Notes: a model not told the origin generated them from the sequence alone. A stretch of 64,000 bases of DNA from Pseudomonas sp. TMP9 (GCF_037943105.1 NZ_CP149803.1:2584001-2648000); one strand, 5' to 3'. Positions 1-10,235 are shown, counted from the stretch's first letter. Program-made: numbers and translations.

Positions 1-627
1 AACATCGTCGCCAATGGTCACCCCACCGATCTGCGCGATCTTTTGCCAAACGCCCTTTTCGTTGGCAAAGCCGAAGCCCTCACCACCGATCACCGCGCCC
101 GACTGAATCACCACGCGCTTGCCGATGCGTACGTCGTGATACAGGGTCACTCGCGGGGCCAGCCAACCGCCCTCACCGATCACCGAACGCGCGCCGACGA
201 CACACTGCGCACCGACCGTGACACCCGCAGCAATCTGTGCGCCACTCTCGATCACCGCATAAGCACCGACACTGGCACTGGCATCAATGTGCGCATCCGC
301 AGCCACCACCGCAGTGGCATGCACGCCAGGCAGCGCCTTAGGTTTGCGATCAAACAGGTGTGAGAGTTCGGCATAGGCCAGATAAGGATTGGGGACGACC
401 AGCGCATTGCTGGCGTAGCCTTCGGCATCCGCGGCAGTCAGCAGCACCGCACCCGCCTTACAGCCCGGGAGAAATTTGCGGTATTGCGCGTTGGCCAGAA
501 AACTTAACTGATCAGCGCCCGCCTCCTGCAAGGTGGCCAAGCCGCTGATCAGCTGATCGGGGTTGCCTTGCAAGATAGCATCGAGGCGCTCGGCCAACTG
601 GCCAAGGGTATAAACCGTAGCACCCAT
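1..627 (-). CDS. lpxD: UDP-3-O-acylglucosamine N-acyltransferase (partial, 3' end outside window)
   Basis: LpxD adds the second 3-hydroxyacyl chain to the glucosamine nucleotide in lipid A synthesis, in the cytoplasm. The reading frame starts [17 protein letters not shown] and runs open for 209 codons to the window edge. It shows the N-terminal uridine-binding part followed by left-handed beta-helix hexapeptide repeats (repeated V/I-G-A/S-x-x turns, roughly residues 105-209). The ATG at 627 lies only 2 bp after the skp stop codon, so the gene is translated from the same transcript as skp and bamA. The C-terminal third, which holds the last hexapeptide turns and the ACP-contacting helices, is missing because the window ends. 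Confidence 0.93.
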   Translation of the reverse strand, partial: MGATVYTLGQLAERLDAILQGNPDQLISGLATLQEAGADQLSFLANAQYRKFLPGCKAGAVLLTAADAEGYASNALVVPNPYLAYAELSHLFDRKPKALPGVHATAVVAADAHIDASASVGAYAVIESGAQIAAGVTVGAQCVVGARSVIGEGGWLAPRVTLYHDVRIGKRVVIQSGAVIGGEGFGFANEKGVWQKIAQIGGVTIGDDV

Positions 628-629
628 GA

Positions 630-1133
630 TCAGCGCAGCTGATTCATGCGCTCAATAACTTGGCGGGTGATGTCGAACTGAGGTTTGACATCAATCACTG
701 CACCACGCTCCAGCACCAGATCGAAGTTACCGGTCTTGATCACTTCTTCCACAGCCTTATCCAGATTCGGCTTGAGTTTTTTCAACATTTCGCGGTCCGC
801 TACTGCCTTCGACTCATTCAGTTCCTTAGATTGGAACTGGAAATCACGGGCTTTTTGCTTGAATTCAAGCTCCAAACGCTCACGTTCAGCGGTCTGCATT
901 TTTTCGCCGTCTTTAACCAAACGGTCCTGAATACGCTTGGCGTCGCTCTCGAGGGTCTTCAGCTTATTCAACTGAGGGCCAAACTTCTTCTCGGCATCTA
1001 CGGCATAACGCTTAGCCGCATCAGACTCCAGCAAAGCCATTTGATAGTTCAGCACCGCTACTTTCATCTCGGCAAACGCTGGGGTAGCCAGCAGGGCAAC
1101 ACTTAACAAAACCAGTTGGGTCAACTTACGCAC
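630..1133 (-). CDS. skp: Periplasmic chaperone Skp/OmpH
   Basis: Skp is a trimeric periplasmic chaperone that holds unfolded outer-membrane proteins and delivers them to the Bam complex. The 167-residue protein has a signal peptide ending AFA around residue 21, followed by a mature part dominated by a charged coiled coil (Glu/Lys/Arg-rich, residues about 45-125). I chose the GTG at 1133 because the sequence continues as a clean signal peptide ([14 protein letters not shown]) and an AGGAG lies about 7 bp upstream. The frame stays open further upstream, but that extension overlaps the end of bamA and has no signal-peptide character. It sits between bamA and lpxD, the usual order. Confidence 0.93.
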   Translation of the reverse strand: MRKLTQLVLLSVALLATPAFAEMKVAVLNYQMALLESDAAKRYAVDAEKKFGPQLNKLKTLESDAKRIQDRLVKDGEKMQTAERERLELEFKQKARDFQFQSKELNESKAVADREMLKKLKPNLDKAVEEVIKTGNFDLVLERGAVIDVKPQFDITRQVIERMNQLR

Positions 1134-1176
1134 GGTGCAACTCCTGCAAAACTGTTGGTATTCAATAATCCGACGC

Positions 1177-3525
1177 TTAGAACGTCTGACCGAGAGAGAA
1201 CTGGAAAATCTGCGTATCTGCATTATCTGGCTTGATAATTGGCATGGCCAAACTAAAGCTCAACGGCCCCAGCGCGGTGATCCACGTCAGGCCAACACCC
1301 ACGGAGCTGGCTAAGTTGCCGGGATCGATACTGCTGCACTCTGCCTGAGAAGCACCGCAACTGGTGTCGAAGACGTTACCCACATCCCAGAACAATGCTG
1401 TGCGTAACGAGCGCTGATCTTTCACAAACGGCATGGGGAACAGCAGTTCAACACCACCTTGAATCAAGACATTGCCGCCGAATGGCAACGGATCTTGATC
1501 GGGATCGAATGCGGTTCCGGGGTTAGTACCTTTGCTCGGTGTGCTGCGCGGCCCGAGGCTGCTGTCTTGAAAGCCACGTACCGAGTTGAAACCACCAGCG
1601 TAGTAATTCTCATAAAAAGGCAGCTCGCTGGTAGAGCCATAGCTTTCGCCATAACCCAGCTGACTGTGCAGGCGCAGTGTGTAAGTGTCGCTTAGCGGCT
1701 TAAAGATCTGGCCACGGTAATCAACCTTGAAGAACGACAAATCGCTGCCGGGCACCGTAGTTTCAAACACTAAGCTCTGCGAGTGGCCACGGTTAGCCAG
1801 CACGCCACGATTGAGGGTCGACTCAGACCAACCCACCGAAGCTTTGAGGTTGGTGTAGTTGTCACCTTCGGCTTCTAAGAAGTCAAAAATCTCGTCAACG
1901 GTGAACACGCCCGTACCGATGCTGTCGTTCTGAATGGTTAAGCCATAGGTCAGACGCGAAGTATCGCTAATGGGATAGCCAATACTGGCACCGGCGCCGT
2001 AACTGTCTACCGAGTAGCTGGACACATCCGTGTTCAGCTCGTCGAAGTTGGTTTCACGGAAGAAGGCGTTATAGCCCAAACTGACGCCATCTGGTGTCCA
2101 GTAAGGGTCCACAAAACCAAAGTTGTAACTGCTCTGAAATTCGCTACGGGTCAGGCCGACGCTGACCTTGTTACCCGTGCCGAGAAAGTTGTTCTGAGTA
2201 ATTGAGCCGCCGAGAATCAAACCAGCGTTCTGGGCAAAACCAACGCTGGCAGTGATGGAGCCGGAGGCCTGCTCTTCAACACTGTAGTTGACGTCAACCT
2301 GATCGTCAGTCCCCGGCACTTGCGGCGTTTCAACGTTAACTTCCTTGAAGTAGCCCAGGCGCTCAAGGCGGGTCTTGGACTGGTCGATCAAATAGGTTGA
2401 AGCCCAGCCGCCCTCCATCTGACGCATTTCGCGGCGCAGCACATCGTCTTCCGACTTGGTGTTGCCACGGAAATTGATGCGGTTAACGTAAGCACGCTTG
2501 CCCGGATCGACCACAAAGGTAATAGACACGGTGCCGTCATCATGAGCTTCCGGCACGCCGTTGACGTTGGCGAAGGTGTAGCCCTCGTTACCCAGGCGAC
2601 GGGTGATCAGCTCGGAGGTGGTCGTCATCACCTTACGCGAGAACACCTGACCTTCCTGAACCAGTAACAATGCCCGGACTTCTTCTTCTGGCACTTTTAG
2701 CGCACCGCTAAGTTTGACCTCACGCACCGTGAACTTTTCGCCTTCATCGACGTTGACCGTAACGTAGACGTGCTTTTTATCTGGGGTAATGGACACCTGC
2801 GTCGAGCTGATATCCATATTGATATAACCACGATCGAGGTAATAAGAGCGCAAGCGCTCCAAGTCACCGGAGAGTTTCTCGCGGGCATACTTGTCGTCAT
2901 TTTTAAAGAAAGACAACCAGTTGGTGGTCTTCAGCTCAAACAGGTCGATCAGGTCTTCGTCAGAGAAAACCGAGTTGCCGACCACGTTGATATGCTGAAT
3001 GGCAGCAACTGAGCCTTCATTAATATTGATCTTCAACGCTACGCGGTTGCGCGGCTGAGGAATGACTTCAGCTTCGATTTCGGCAGAGTAACGACCCTGG
3101 GCTACGTATTGACGCTGCAACTCGTTACGCACACCTTCAAGTGTTGCCCGCTGGAAAATCTCGCCTTCGGCCAAACCAGACTGATTCAGGCCTTTGATTA
3201 GGTCTTCGCTGGTAATGGCCTTGTTGCCCTCGATCTCAATACCGGAAATCGAAGGGCGCTCCACCACCGTAATAACCAGAACGTCGCCATCACGGCCGAG
3301 TTGGATGTCCTGAAAGAAACCGGTTTTGAACAGTTCTCGAGTGGCCTCAACCAATGCGCGATCATCCGCCTGCGCACCGACATTCAGCGGCAAGGCACCG
3401 AACACGCTTCCCGCAGAGACGCGCTGCAAGCCGGTGACCCGGATATCGGAGATGGTGAAGGACTCAGCGTGAACTTCGGTGATCATCAGTGCGGCAAGCA
3501 CCACAGGTAGCAGCAGACGTTTCAT
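1177..3525 (-). CDS. bamA: Outer membrane protein assembly factor BamA
   Basis: BamA is the essential Omp85-family core of the beta-barrel assembly machine. The 782-residue protein has a signal peptide (residues 1-20, ending EVHA), five POTRA domains across roughly residues 22-420, and a C-terminal 16-strand barrel. The last residues end in phenylalanine (FQFSLGQTF), the classic outer-membrane insertion signal. The ATG at 3525 is preceded by AAGGA at a good distance. An upstream in-frame extension was rejected because it runs into rseP and would bury the signal peptide. The neighbours skp and rseP act in the same envelope pathway. Length is normal for Pseudomonas. Confidence 0.97.
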   Translation of the reverse strand: MKRLLLPVVLAALMITEVHAESFTISDIRVTGLQRVSAGSVFGALPLNVGAQADDRALVEATRELFKTGFFQDIQLGRDGDVLVITVVERPSISGIEIEGNKAITSEDLIKGLNQSGLAEGEIFQRATLEGVRNELQRQYVAQGRYSAEIEAEVIPQPRNRVALKININEGSVAAIQHINVVGNSVFSDEDLIDLFELKTTNWLSFFKNDDKYAREKLSGDLERLRSYYLDRGYINMDISSTQVSITPDKKHVYVTVNVDEGEKFTVREVKLSGALKVPEEEVRALLLVQEGQVFSRKVMTTTSELITRRLGNEGYTFANVNGVPEAHDDGTVSITFVVDPGKRAYVNRINFRGNTKSEDDVLRREMRQMEGGWASTYLIDQSKTRLERLGYFKEVNVETPQVPGTDDQVDVNYSVEEQASGSITASVGFAQNAGLILGGSITQNNFLGTGNKVSVGLTRSEFQSSYNFGFVDPYWTPDGVSLGYNAFFRETNFDELNTDVSSYSVDSYGAGASIGYPISDTSRLTYGLTIQNDSIGTGVFTVDEIFDFLEAEGDNYTNLKASVGWSESTLNRGVLANRGHSQSLVFETTVPGSDLSFFKVDYRGQIFKPLSDTYTLRLHSQLGYGESYGSTSELPFYENYYAGGFNSVRGFQDSSLGPRSTPSKGTNPGTAFDPDQDPLPFGGNVLIQGGVELLFPMPFVKDQRSLRTALFWDVGNVFDTSCGASQAECSSIDPGNLASSVGVGLTWITALGPLSFSLAMPIIKPDNADTQIFQFSLGQTF

Positions 3526-3614
3526 GAAGTCCTTTCTTATTTCAACTGACAATAAAAAATCTGCCGCACAGGGCGGCACTTTTGGTACGTAAGGAGAGCG
3601 TATTACAGTTACGG

Positions 3615-4967
3615 TTACAGACGACCCAAGTCGTTTACTAGGGCCAGCAACATCACCCCAACCACCAGACTGATGCCAATCTGCATTCCCCAACCCTGTA
3701 TCCGATCCGATAGTGGACGGCCACGCACCCACTCAACCAGATAAAACAGCAAATGCCCGCCATCCAACACAGGGATAGGCAGCAAATTAAGAACCCCCAA
3801 GCTAATGCTCAAGTAGGCGAGGAATTTAAGAAAATCACTCAAACCTGACTCAGCAGAAGCGCCCGCCACTTTAGCAATGGTTATCGGCCCGCTCAAGTTT
3901 TTTACCGAGAGCTCGCCAAACAGCATTTTCTTCAGCGAATTAAGGGTCAGAACACTCATTGTCCAGGTATTTTTGGCCCCTTCCGCGACAGCTTCCAATG
4001 GGCCATAGCTCACTTCGCGCAGCATCTCAGGCGGCCACTCGCCGCCAGCCACACCGGCACCGAGATAACCCGTGAGCGTTTGCCCCTCGCCACGTGCGGC
4101 GAGGGTCAACGGCACATCCAACTGCTGACCCTGGCGCTCGACCAACAGGTTGATTTTTTTATTCGGCAACCCTCTAACCTGATCAACCAACTGCTGCCAG
4201 TCAGCCAGCGGCTGGTTATTCAAGGCCAGTAATCGATCACCCACCTGCAAACCCGCCGCAAACGCAGGCCCTGCAGAATCTAACTGGGCCAACACCGGCT
4301 GTAACGCAGGGCGCCAAGGACGAATACCTAAGGAGCCAATAGGGTCGGGCTCATCGGCGCCGCGCAACCAGTTATCCAGTTCGATCTGCCGAGGACTGTC
4401 GACAGAAGATCCTGGCTCGCGCACCAACAGGTCCAGACGACCGCTTTCACCCAGACGGCTGACCAATTGCAAATTAACCGCCGCCCAGCCAATGGTTGGC
4501 TGGTGATCAATCGCAATGATCTCCTGCCCCACCTGTAAACCTGCCACATCAGCCAGGCTACCGGCCTCGACCGCACCAATCACCGGGCGCACCTGCTGGC
4601 TGCCCAACATTGCTACAACCCAGAAAAACAGCAATGCCAATAAGAAATTCGCAACAGGGCCGGCGGCCACGATGGCAATACGCTGCTGCACTGATTTGCG
4701 ATTAAACGACTGCTCGAGCAACTCAGGCGGCACATCGCCTTCGCGCTCATCCAGCATCTTCACGTAACCACCTAGCGGAATGGCCGCAACCACAAACTCG
4801 GTGCCTTGACGGTCATGCCAGCGCAGCAGCGGGCTGCCAAAGCCCACCGAGAAACGCAGAACTTTGACCCCACAACGGCGGGCGACCCAAAAGTGGCCAA
4901 ATTCATGAATGGTCACCAGCACACCTAAGGCGACTAGGGTGCCAACCAGCATATAAAGCGCACTCAT
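3615..4967 (-). CDS. rseP: Site-2 zinc metalloprotease RseP (MucP)
   Basis: RseP cleaves membrane-anchored anti-sigma factors such as RseA/MucA inside the inner membrane and so releases the envelope-stress sigma factor. The 450-residue protein carries the zinc motif HEFGH at residues 21-25 in the first membrane helix, two PDZ-like domains in the middle (the second has GDRLLALNNQPLADWQQL), and the conserved LDGG motif near the C-terminus (PIPVLDGGHLLFYLVEW). The start is preceded by GGAGAAGAG. Its place between dxr and bamA is typical, and it links lipid/isoprenoid genes with outer-membrane assembly. Confidence 0.97.
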   Translation of the reverse strand: MSALYMLVGTLVALGVLVTIHEFGHFWVARRCGVKVLRFSVGFGSPLLRWHDRQGTEFVVAAIPLGGYVKMLDEREGDVPPELLEQSFNRKSVQQRIAIVAAGPVANFLLALLFFWVVAMLGSQQVRPVIGAVEAGSLADVAGLQVGQEIIAIDHQPTIGWAAVNLQLVSRLGESGRLDLLVREPGSSVDSPRQIELDNWLRGADEPDPIGSLGIRPWRPALQPVLAQLDSAGPAFAAGLQVGDRLLALNNQPLADWQQLVDQVRGLPNKKINLLVERQGQQLDVPLTLAARGEGQTLTGYLGAGVAGGEWPPEMLREVSYGPLEAVAEGAKNTWTMSVLTLNSLKKMLFGELSVKNLSGPITIAKVAGASAESGLSDFLKFLAYLSISLGVLNLLPIPVLDGGHLLFYLVEWVRGRPLSDRIQGWGMQIGISLVVGVMLLALVNDLGRL

Positions 4968-4988
4968 TACTCTTCTCCGAGTTGGCGA

Positions 4989-6173
4989 TCAGCGCCGATT
5001 TAGCCATTGTTCAGCCAGGTCACGCGCCCGGGCATCAGCCTCCAGCACCGTGTCCAGACTTTCAACCGCCAGAGCGGGCTCAGTGTGCAGGACGTCTGCG
5101 ATCATACTCGCGATCTCGGTAAAGCGGATGCGCCGCTCAAGGAAAGCTGCAACCGCCACCTCGTTGGCAGCATTGAGCATAACCGGCGCAGTACCGCCCG
5201 CTTGCGCTGCCTCGCGCGCTAGGCGCAGACAGGGGAAACGCTGTTCATCTGGCGCTTGGAAGTCCAAACGGGCGATGGCGAACAGGTCCAGTGGCGCAAC
5301 ACCGGAGTCGATCCGCTCCGGCCAAGCCAAGGCGTGGCTGATGGGTGTGCGCATATCCGGATTACCCAACTGGGCCAACACCGAACCGTCGACATAATCC
5401 ACTAGCGAGTGAATCACGCTCTGCGGATGCACCAGGACTTCAACCTGCTCAGCTGTGGCGTCAAATAACCAGCAGGCCTCAATCAGCTCTAAGCCTTTGT
5501 TCATCATGCTGGCTGAGTCGACCGAGATTTTGCGCCCCATCGACCAATTCGGGTGCGCGCACGCCTGCTCAGGTGTGACGGCATGCAGTTCGTCTAGGGG
5601 CATTTCGCGGAAGGGCCCACCCGAAGCAGTCAGCAAGATACGGCGCACCCCAACCTGCTTTAGGCCACGGGCGTAGTCACCCGGCAAGCACTGAAAAATC
5701 GCATTGTGCTCACTGTCGATCGGTAGCAGCACGGCACCGCTGCGCCTGACTGCCTGCATAAACAGCGCACCCGACATCACCAGCGCTTCTTTATTGGCCA
5801 GCAGCACCTTCTTACCCGCCTCAACGGCGGCCAAGGTTGGCGCCAAGCCTGCCGCCCCGACGATGGCGGCCATTACCGCATCCACATCAGGATGCGCCGC
5901 CACCTGACACAAGCCCTCAGGGCCGTGCAGCACTTGAGTACTCAGCCCCGCAGCGTGCAATCCTTGCTGTAAGTGTCGAGCCTGTAGCGCTTGCGGCACT
6001 ACCGCAAAACGCGGCCGATAAATCATGCACAGCGCTTCTAATTCAGCCAAACGACTGAAACCCGATAACGCAAACACTTGGTAACGCTCAGGATGACGCG
6101 CGATGACATCAAGGGTATTGAGGCCGATCGATCCGGTCGCGCCCAACACAGTAATCTGTTGCAAATGACTCAC
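4989..6173 (-). CDS. dxr: 1-deoxy-D-xylulose 5-phosphate reductoisomerase
   Basis: Dxr (IspC) makes 2-C-methyl-D-erythritol 4-phosphate with NADPH, the committed step of the non-mevalonate isoprenoid pathway. The 394-residue protein has the N-terminal NADPH motif GATGSIG, the metal/substrate segment [11 protein letters not shown] and the signature [21 protein letters not shown] without its final residue change. The GTG at 6173 is chosen because the protein then begins [17 protein letters not shown], as in relatives, and it overlaps the cdsA stop as GTGA, a coupling arrangement. The longer ATG start at 6197 would add eight residues inside cdsA and has no support. Confidence 0.95.
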   Translation of the reverse strand: MSHLQQITVLGATGSIGLNTLDVIARHPERYQVFALSGFSRLAELEALCMIYRPRFAVVPQALQARHLQQGLHAAGLSTQVLHGPEGLCQVAAHPDVDAVMAAIVGAAGLAPTLAAVEAGKKVLLANKEALVMSGALFMQAVRRSGAVLLPIDSEHNAIFQCLPGDYARGLKQVGVRRILLTASGGPFREMPLDELHAVTPEQACAHPNWSMGRKISVDSASMMNKGLELIEACWLFDATAEQVEVLVHPQSVIHSLVDYVDGSVLAQLGNPDMRTPISHALAWPERIDSGVAPLDLFAIARLDFQAPDEQRFPCLRLAREAAQAGGTAPVMLNAANEVAVAAFLERRIRFTEIASMIADVLHTEPALAVESLDTVLEADARARDLAEQWLNRR

Positions 6174-6985
6174 AACGCGCCCCAACCCGCTAACCACAGC
6201 AGGGCGGCAAATACCGGGATTGCAGCGGTCAAACTGTCGATACGGTCCAGCACACCGCCATGCCCCGGCAGCAGGCTGCTGCTGTCTTTAACTCCGGACT
6301 GACGCTTGAACATGCTCTCAGTCAGGTCGCCGACCACCGAGATCAACACCACCAAGGCGGTACCGAGTAAACCCAGCACGAGGCTGACAGGCGACCAGTC
6401 CCGATAAATGGCGACGCCAAGACAAATCAGCAGCGTTGTCAGCAAACCACCGTAGACACCTTCCCAGCTTTTCCCAGGGCTCACCTGTGGAGCCAACTTA
6501 CGTTTACCGAAGCGGCGACCGGCAAAGTAAGCACCAATATCGGCGCCCCACACCAACACCATCACTGCCAAAATTAGCCAATTGGCTTCAGGCCACAGCT
6601 TGAACAGTACCAAGCCTTGCCATGCAGGCAGCAAAATCAGCAGGCCAATCAACAATTTAGTCGGGACGCTGGACCAGTAACGACTGCTGGACGGATAACT
6701 CAACACCAACAACGTCGCCACGGCCCACCAAAGCACCGCCAGCAGCAGCACCCAAGGCGCTAAAGCGGGCAGCCGGTACAAGGCTAATAACAACAGCGCC
6801 ACCAACACAGCAAAAGCAATGCGCTGCACCTGCGCCGTTAAACCGGCCAAACGCGCCCATTCCCAAGCACCTAAGGCCACGATCGCACCGATAAACAACG
6901 CAAACAGCGCGCCATCGAGCAAAAAGAAGCCACCGAGGGCAAATGGCAGCAGCAGCAAAGCCGTGATAATTCGTTGTTTAAGCAT
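6170..6985 (-). CDS. cdsA: Phosphatidate cytidylyltransferase
   Basis: CdsA makes CDP-diacylglycerol from phosphatidic acid and CTP at the inner membrane, the branch point for all bacterial phospholipids. The 271-residue protein has about eight membrane helices and the family signature near the C-terminus: S-x-F-K-R, then V-K-D, then L-P-G-H-G-G-x-x-D-R, all present in order around residues 225-252. A conserved SPGKSWEG motif precedes it. Its ATG shares one base with the uppS stop codon (TGATG), and its stop overlaps the dxr GTG, so the three are translationally coupled. Confidence 0.96.
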   Translation of the reverse strand: MLKQRIITALLLLPFALGGFFLLDGALFALFIGAIVALGAWEWARLAGLTAQVQRIAFAVLVALLLLALYRLPALAPWVLLLAVLWWAVATLLVLSYPSSSRYWSSVPTKLLIGLLILLPAWQGLVLFKLWPEANWLILAVMVLVWGADIGAYFAGRRFGKRKLAPQVSPGKSWEGVYGGLLTTLLICLGVAIYRDWSPVSLVLGLLGTALVVLISVVGDLTESMFKRQSGVKDSSSLLPGHGGVLDRIDSLTAAIPVFAALLWLAGWGAL

Positions 6986-7740
6986 CAGCTTAGGGCCTCT
7001 GCAACCACCTGATCGCTGGTTTTCCCGAAGCGACGCTGACGGCTAGCAAAATCAGCCAAGGCGTTGCGCATGGCGTCGTGTTTGAAATCCGGCCAATACA
7101 GGTCGGAGAAATACAGTTCGGTGTAGGCCAACTGCCAGAGCAGGAAGTTGCTGATGCGGTGTTCACCACCGGTGCGGATGCACAAATCAGGCAAGGGTAA
7201 CTCACCCGTCACCAGGCAGCTCTGGAGCAGTTCAGGGGTAATGTCCTCGGCACGCAAATGCCCACCCTGAACTTCACGCGCCAAGCGCTGGGCGGCCTGG
7301 GCGATGTCCCACTGACCGCCGTAGTTAGCGGCCACCTGCAGCACAAAGCGCTTGTTACCCGCCGTTTGCGCCTCCGCCTCACGCATAGCTGCTTGCAACT
7401 CAGGATGAAAACGCGAGCGGTCACCGATGATGCGCAAGCTGATGTCATTGGCATTGAGCTTCTTCGCCTCGCGGCGCAGGGCAGTGAGGAACAACTCCAT
7501 CAGCGAGCTGACCTCTTCGGCCGGACGCTGCCAGTTTTCACTGGAAAAGGCGAACAGCGTCAGCACCTCAACCCCGGCCTCGGCGCACACTTCAATCACC
7601 GCACGCACCGCGTCAACACCAGCTTTGTGTCCGGCAACGCCGGGAAGAAGACGCTTCTTCGCCCAGCGATTATTGCCGTCCATGATGATCGCTACATGCC
7701 GTGGAACCGCATGCGGGCTCGCGTCTTTGGGCTTTTCCAT
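6985..7740 (-). CDS. uppS: Undecaprenyl diphosphate synthase
   Basis: UppS extends farnesyl diphosphate with isopentenyl units in cis configuration to make the C55 lipid carrier for peptidoglycan and O-antigen. The 251-residue protein carries the catalytic aspartate motif IIMDGNNRWAKK near residue 20, SSENWQRP, and the C-terminal RTGGEHRISNFLLWQ motif with ELYF after it. AGGA lies about 8 bp before the ATG. It lies between frr and cdsA in the standard order and uses the product of the pathway that dxr starts. Confidence 0.97.
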   Translation of the reverse strand: MEKPKDASPHAVPRHVAIIMDGNNRWAKKRLLPGVAGHKAGVDAVRAVIEVCAEAGVEVLTLFAFSSENWQRPAEEVSSLMELFLTALRREAKKLNANDISLRIIGDRSRFHPELQAAMREAEAQTAGNKRFVLQVAANYGGQWDIAQAAQRLAREVQGGHLRAEDITPELLQSCLVTGELPLPDLCIRTGGEHRISNFLLWQLAYTELYFSDLYWPDFKHDAMRNALADFASRQRRFGKTSDQVVAEALS

Positions 7741-7756
7741 GACGATATCCTGACCG

Positions 7757-8314
7757 TTAAACGGCCATTAGATCCGCTTCTTTCTGCTTCACCGCCACTT
7801 CGATTTCCGCCACGAACTTGTCCGTCAACTTCTGCACATCATCGGCAGCGCGGCGCTCTTCGTCTTCACTGATTTGCTTTTCTTTTACCAAGTCTTTCAA
7901 CTGACTCAGGGCATCACGGCGGATATTGCGCACGGCCACACGGCCATCTTCAGCCGCGTCACGCGCCTGCTTGGTGAAGCCCTTGCGAGTTTCTTCGGTC
8001 AACGCAGGCATGGAGATCAGCAGCAGCTCACCCAAGTTGGTTGGATTGAAGCCCAGACCAGAACTTTGGATCGCCTTGTCCACAGCGCCCAGCATATTGC
8101 GCTCAAAGGCGACAACTTGCAGGGTGCGCGAATCTTTAACCGTGACGTTGGCCACCTGATTCAGCGGGGTGTCCGAACCGTAGTACGGGACCATCACACC
8201 ACCAAGAATGCTGGGGTGCGCCTGGCCAGTACGGATGCGGCTAAACGCATTGACCAGCGACTCTAGGCTTTTCTGCATGCGCTCTTGGCCGTCTTTTTTG
8301 ATCTCATTGATCAT
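7757..8314 (-). CDS. frr: Ribosome recycling factor
   Basis: Frr splits post-termination 70S ribosomes together with EF-G. The 185-residue protein is full length and shows the family hallmarks: the [10 protein letters not shown] segment, [16 protein letters not shown], and the long charged helical bundle at the C-terminus with [15 protein letters not shown]. Its first 11 bp overlap the end of pyrH in another frame, and uppS begins 16 bp after its stop, so it is inside one transcription unit. Confidence 0.97.
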   Translation of the reverse strand: MINEIKKDGQERMQKSLESLVNAFSRIRTGQAHPSILGGVMVPYYGSDTPLNQVANVTVKDSRTLQVVAFERNMLGAVDKAIQSSGLGFNPTNLGELLLISMPALTEETRKGFTKQARDAAEDGRVAVRNIRRDALSQLKDLVKEKQISEDEERRAADDVQKLTDKFVAEIEVAVKQKEADLMAV

Positions 8315-9053
8315 GCTTATCTTCCTCGATCAGAGTGCCTTCAGCGCCGCCAACGACAATGTTCAGCAAGGCGCCGGGCTTGTTCATATTGAAAACCCGC
8401 AGCGGCATATTATGGTCGCGACACAGGCAGATAGCGGTCAGGTCCATCACGCCCAGCTTACGGTCGAGCACCTCATCGTATGTCAGGCGGTCGAACTTCT
8501 CGGCGTGTGGGTCCTTGAATGGATCGGCAGTGTACACACCATCGACCTTGGTCGCTTTCAACACCACGTCCGCATCGATTTCGATAGCGCGCAGGCATGC
8601 GGCCGAATCAGTGGTGAAAAACGGATTACCCGTGCCCGCAGCGAAAATCACCACCTCACCGGTTTTCAGATGACGCAGGGCTTTGCGGCGGTCGTAGTGA
8701 TCCGTCACGCCAACCATGGAAATAGCCGACATCACGATCGCCGGGATATTAGAACGCTCCAGCGCGTCGCGCATGGCCAAGGCGTTCATCACGGTGGCCA
8801 GCATGCCCATATGATCGCCGGTGACTCGGTCCATACCGGCCGCGCTCAGGGCTGCGCCACGGAACAAATTACCGCCGCCAATGACTAAGCCGACCTGCAC
8901 GCCAATGCCAACCAACTGACCGACTTCCAGGGCCATGCGGTCAAGCACTTTCGGATCGATACCGAAATCTTCCGACCCCATCAGGGCCTCGCCGCTGAGT
9001 TTGAGCAGAATGCGCTTGTAGCGCGGTTGACGACCACTCATCTGCTGAGCCAT
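8304..9053 (-). CDS. pyrH: UMP kinase
   Basis: PyrH phosphorylates UMP to UDP with ATP; the bacterial enzyme is a hexamer of the amino-acid kinase fold. The 249-residue protein has KLSGEALMG near the N-terminus, the glycine-rich [23 protein letters not shown] and [14 protein letters not shown] chose ATG 9053 ([18 protein letters not shown]), which has AGGAG about 8 bp upstream; the longer open frame has no family similarity. The C-terminal EDKHDQ tail is encoded in the 11-bp overlap with frr and looks like a short extension of the usual ending. Confidence 0.96.
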   Translation of the reverse strand: MAQQMSGRQPRYKRILLKLSGEALMGSEDFGIDPKVLDRMALEVGQLVGIGVQVGLVIGGGNLFRGAALSAAGMDRVTGDHMGMLATVMNALAMRDALERSNIPAIVMSAISMVGVTDHYDRRKALRHLKTGEVVIFAAGTGNPFFTTDSAACLRAIEIDADVVLKATKVDGVYTADPFKDPHAEKFDRLTYDEVLDRKLGVMDLTAICLCRDHNMPLRVFNMNKPGALLNIVVGGAEGTLIEEDKHDQ

Positions 9054-9085
9054 TGCGAGTTTCTCCTGCGGCGTTTGAATTCTGC

Positions 9086-9132
9086 GCGAACCCACGGTTC
9101 GCTTTTGTTGAGCGCTCTGACAGCGCTCTGAG
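9086..9132. repeat. Inverted and tandem repeats in the pyrH upstream region
   Basis: Two short repeats lie in the 189-bp gap between tsf and pyrH. One is a perfect 7-bp inverted repeat with a 3-nt loop (GCGAACC-CAC-GGTTCGC, 9086-9102). The other is an 11-bp tandem duplication, AGCGCTCTGAC followed by AGCGCTCTGAG (9111-9132), each unit containing the palindrome AGCGCT. They would lie in the 5' leader or promoter of pyrH. I could not place a convincing promoter here. Confidence 0.45.
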
Positions 9133-9187
9133 TTATTGGTGCCCAAGCCCCATCACCCAATAGCGTAGCTGCGCCCTCAATTTGACA

Positions 9188-9219
9188 AAGAGGCCGCGCG
9201 CGTTAGCGGGCAGCCTCTT
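9188..9219 (-). terminator. Probable terminator after tsf
   Basis: Read on the minus strand, the inverted repeat AAGAGGC ... GCCTCTT with further internal GC pairing (GCCCGC with GCGCGC) is followed by TTTGTCAAATT. It sits 24 bp after the tsf stop codon and before pyrH, where partial termination of the rpsB-tsf transcript would be expected. Confidence 0.6.
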
Positions 9220-9242
9220 CGGGACGACAGCTATTAACCGTC

Positions 9243-10106
9243 TTACTGCTTGCTGGCAGCCAGCTGGGCAGCAACTTCTTCAGCAAAGTTGTCCACTGGT
9301 TTCTCGATGCCTTCGCCAACCTTGAAGTAGGTGAACGAAACGATTTCAGCACCGGCTTTCTGAGCCAAAGCACCGACCTTAATTTCCGGGTCTTTAACAA
9401 AGGCTTGCTCAACCAGGCTGGCTTCAGCCAGGAACTTGCTGATACGACCCGCAACCATCTTCTCGACGATTTCAGCCGGCTTGCCCTTGATTTTGTCTTC
9501 GTTGAGGCTGATGAACACGGCTTTCTCGCGCTCAACGGCTTCAGCGGAAACTTCCGAAGGCAACAGGAACTCTGGGTTGCTGGCCGCTACGTGCATGGCG
9601 ATGTCTTTAGCCAGCTCAACAGAGCCGCCTTTCAGAACAACAGCGACACCGATCTTGTTACCGTGCAGGTAAGTGCCGACCACATCACCTTCAACGCGAA
9701 CCAGACGACGAATATTTACGTTCTCGCCAACTTTGCCCACCAGAATCAGACGATCAGCTTCACGCGCCTCGATCAGCGGAGCAGCATCGGTCAACTTGTC
9801 AGCAAAGGCTTGCTCAACGCTGGCAGCAACGAATGCCTTGAAGTCATCTTGCAGAGCCAGGAAGTCAGTCTGCGAGTTAACTTCCAGTAGAACGGCAGCT
9901 TTGCCGTCTTCTTTGATAGCGATTGCGCCTTCAGCCGCCACGTTGCCAGCCTTCTTGGCAGCTTTAATCGCGCCGGAAGCACGCATGTCGTCGATGGCTT
10001 TTTCGATGTCGCCGTCAGCCTTGGTCAAGGCCTTCTTGCAATCCATCATGCCTTCGCCAGTACGCTCACGCAGTTCTTTAACCAACGCTGCAGTAATTTC
10101 TGCCAT
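9243..10106 (-). CDS. tsf: Translation elongation factor Ts
   Basis: EF-Ts is the nucleotide exchange factor that recycles EF-Tu-GDP. The 287-residue protein begins MAEITAALVKELRERTGEG, with the conserved GMMDCKKAL motif of the N-terminal UBA-like domain, and contains the QTDFLALQDDF core motif that contacts EF-Tu. ATG 10106 matches the family start; the upstream in-frame MVNNLSKRNLE extension is not conserved. It follows rpsB with a hairpin in the intergenic space, the arrangement known from E. coli. Confidence 0.97.
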   Translation of the reverse strand: MAEITAALVKELRERTGEGMMDCKKALTKADGDIEKAIDDMRASGAIKAAKKAGNVAAEGAIAIKEDGKAAVLLEVNSQTDFLALQDDFKAFVAASVEQAFADKLTDAAPLIEAREADRLILVGKVGENVNIRRLVRVEGDVVGTYLHGNKIGVAVVLKGGSVELAKDIAMHVAASNPEFLLPSEVSAEAVEREKAVFISLNEDKIKGKPAEIVEKMVAGRISKFLAEASLVEQAFVKDPEIKVGALAQKAGAEIVSFTYFKVGEGIEKPVDNFAEEVAAQLAASKQ

Positions 10107-10235
10107 TTCTAAATTCCTCTTGGATAGGTTGTTAACCATTCCACCCGCTCAACACGGGCGCTCAATTCGTAACGCATTGCCGACCACAGCTTGAAACAAT
10201 TGCAACAAGACATCGGCGATGGTTTTAAAGGTGGC

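Noticed and set aside
1134..1223. N-terminal extension of Skp
   Set aside because: It overlaps the 3' end of bamA and would bury the signal peptide; the GTG at 1133 with AGGAG explains the protein.
3526..3732. N-terminal extension of BamA
   Set aside because: It runs into rseP and places 69 non-conserved residues before a normal signal peptide.
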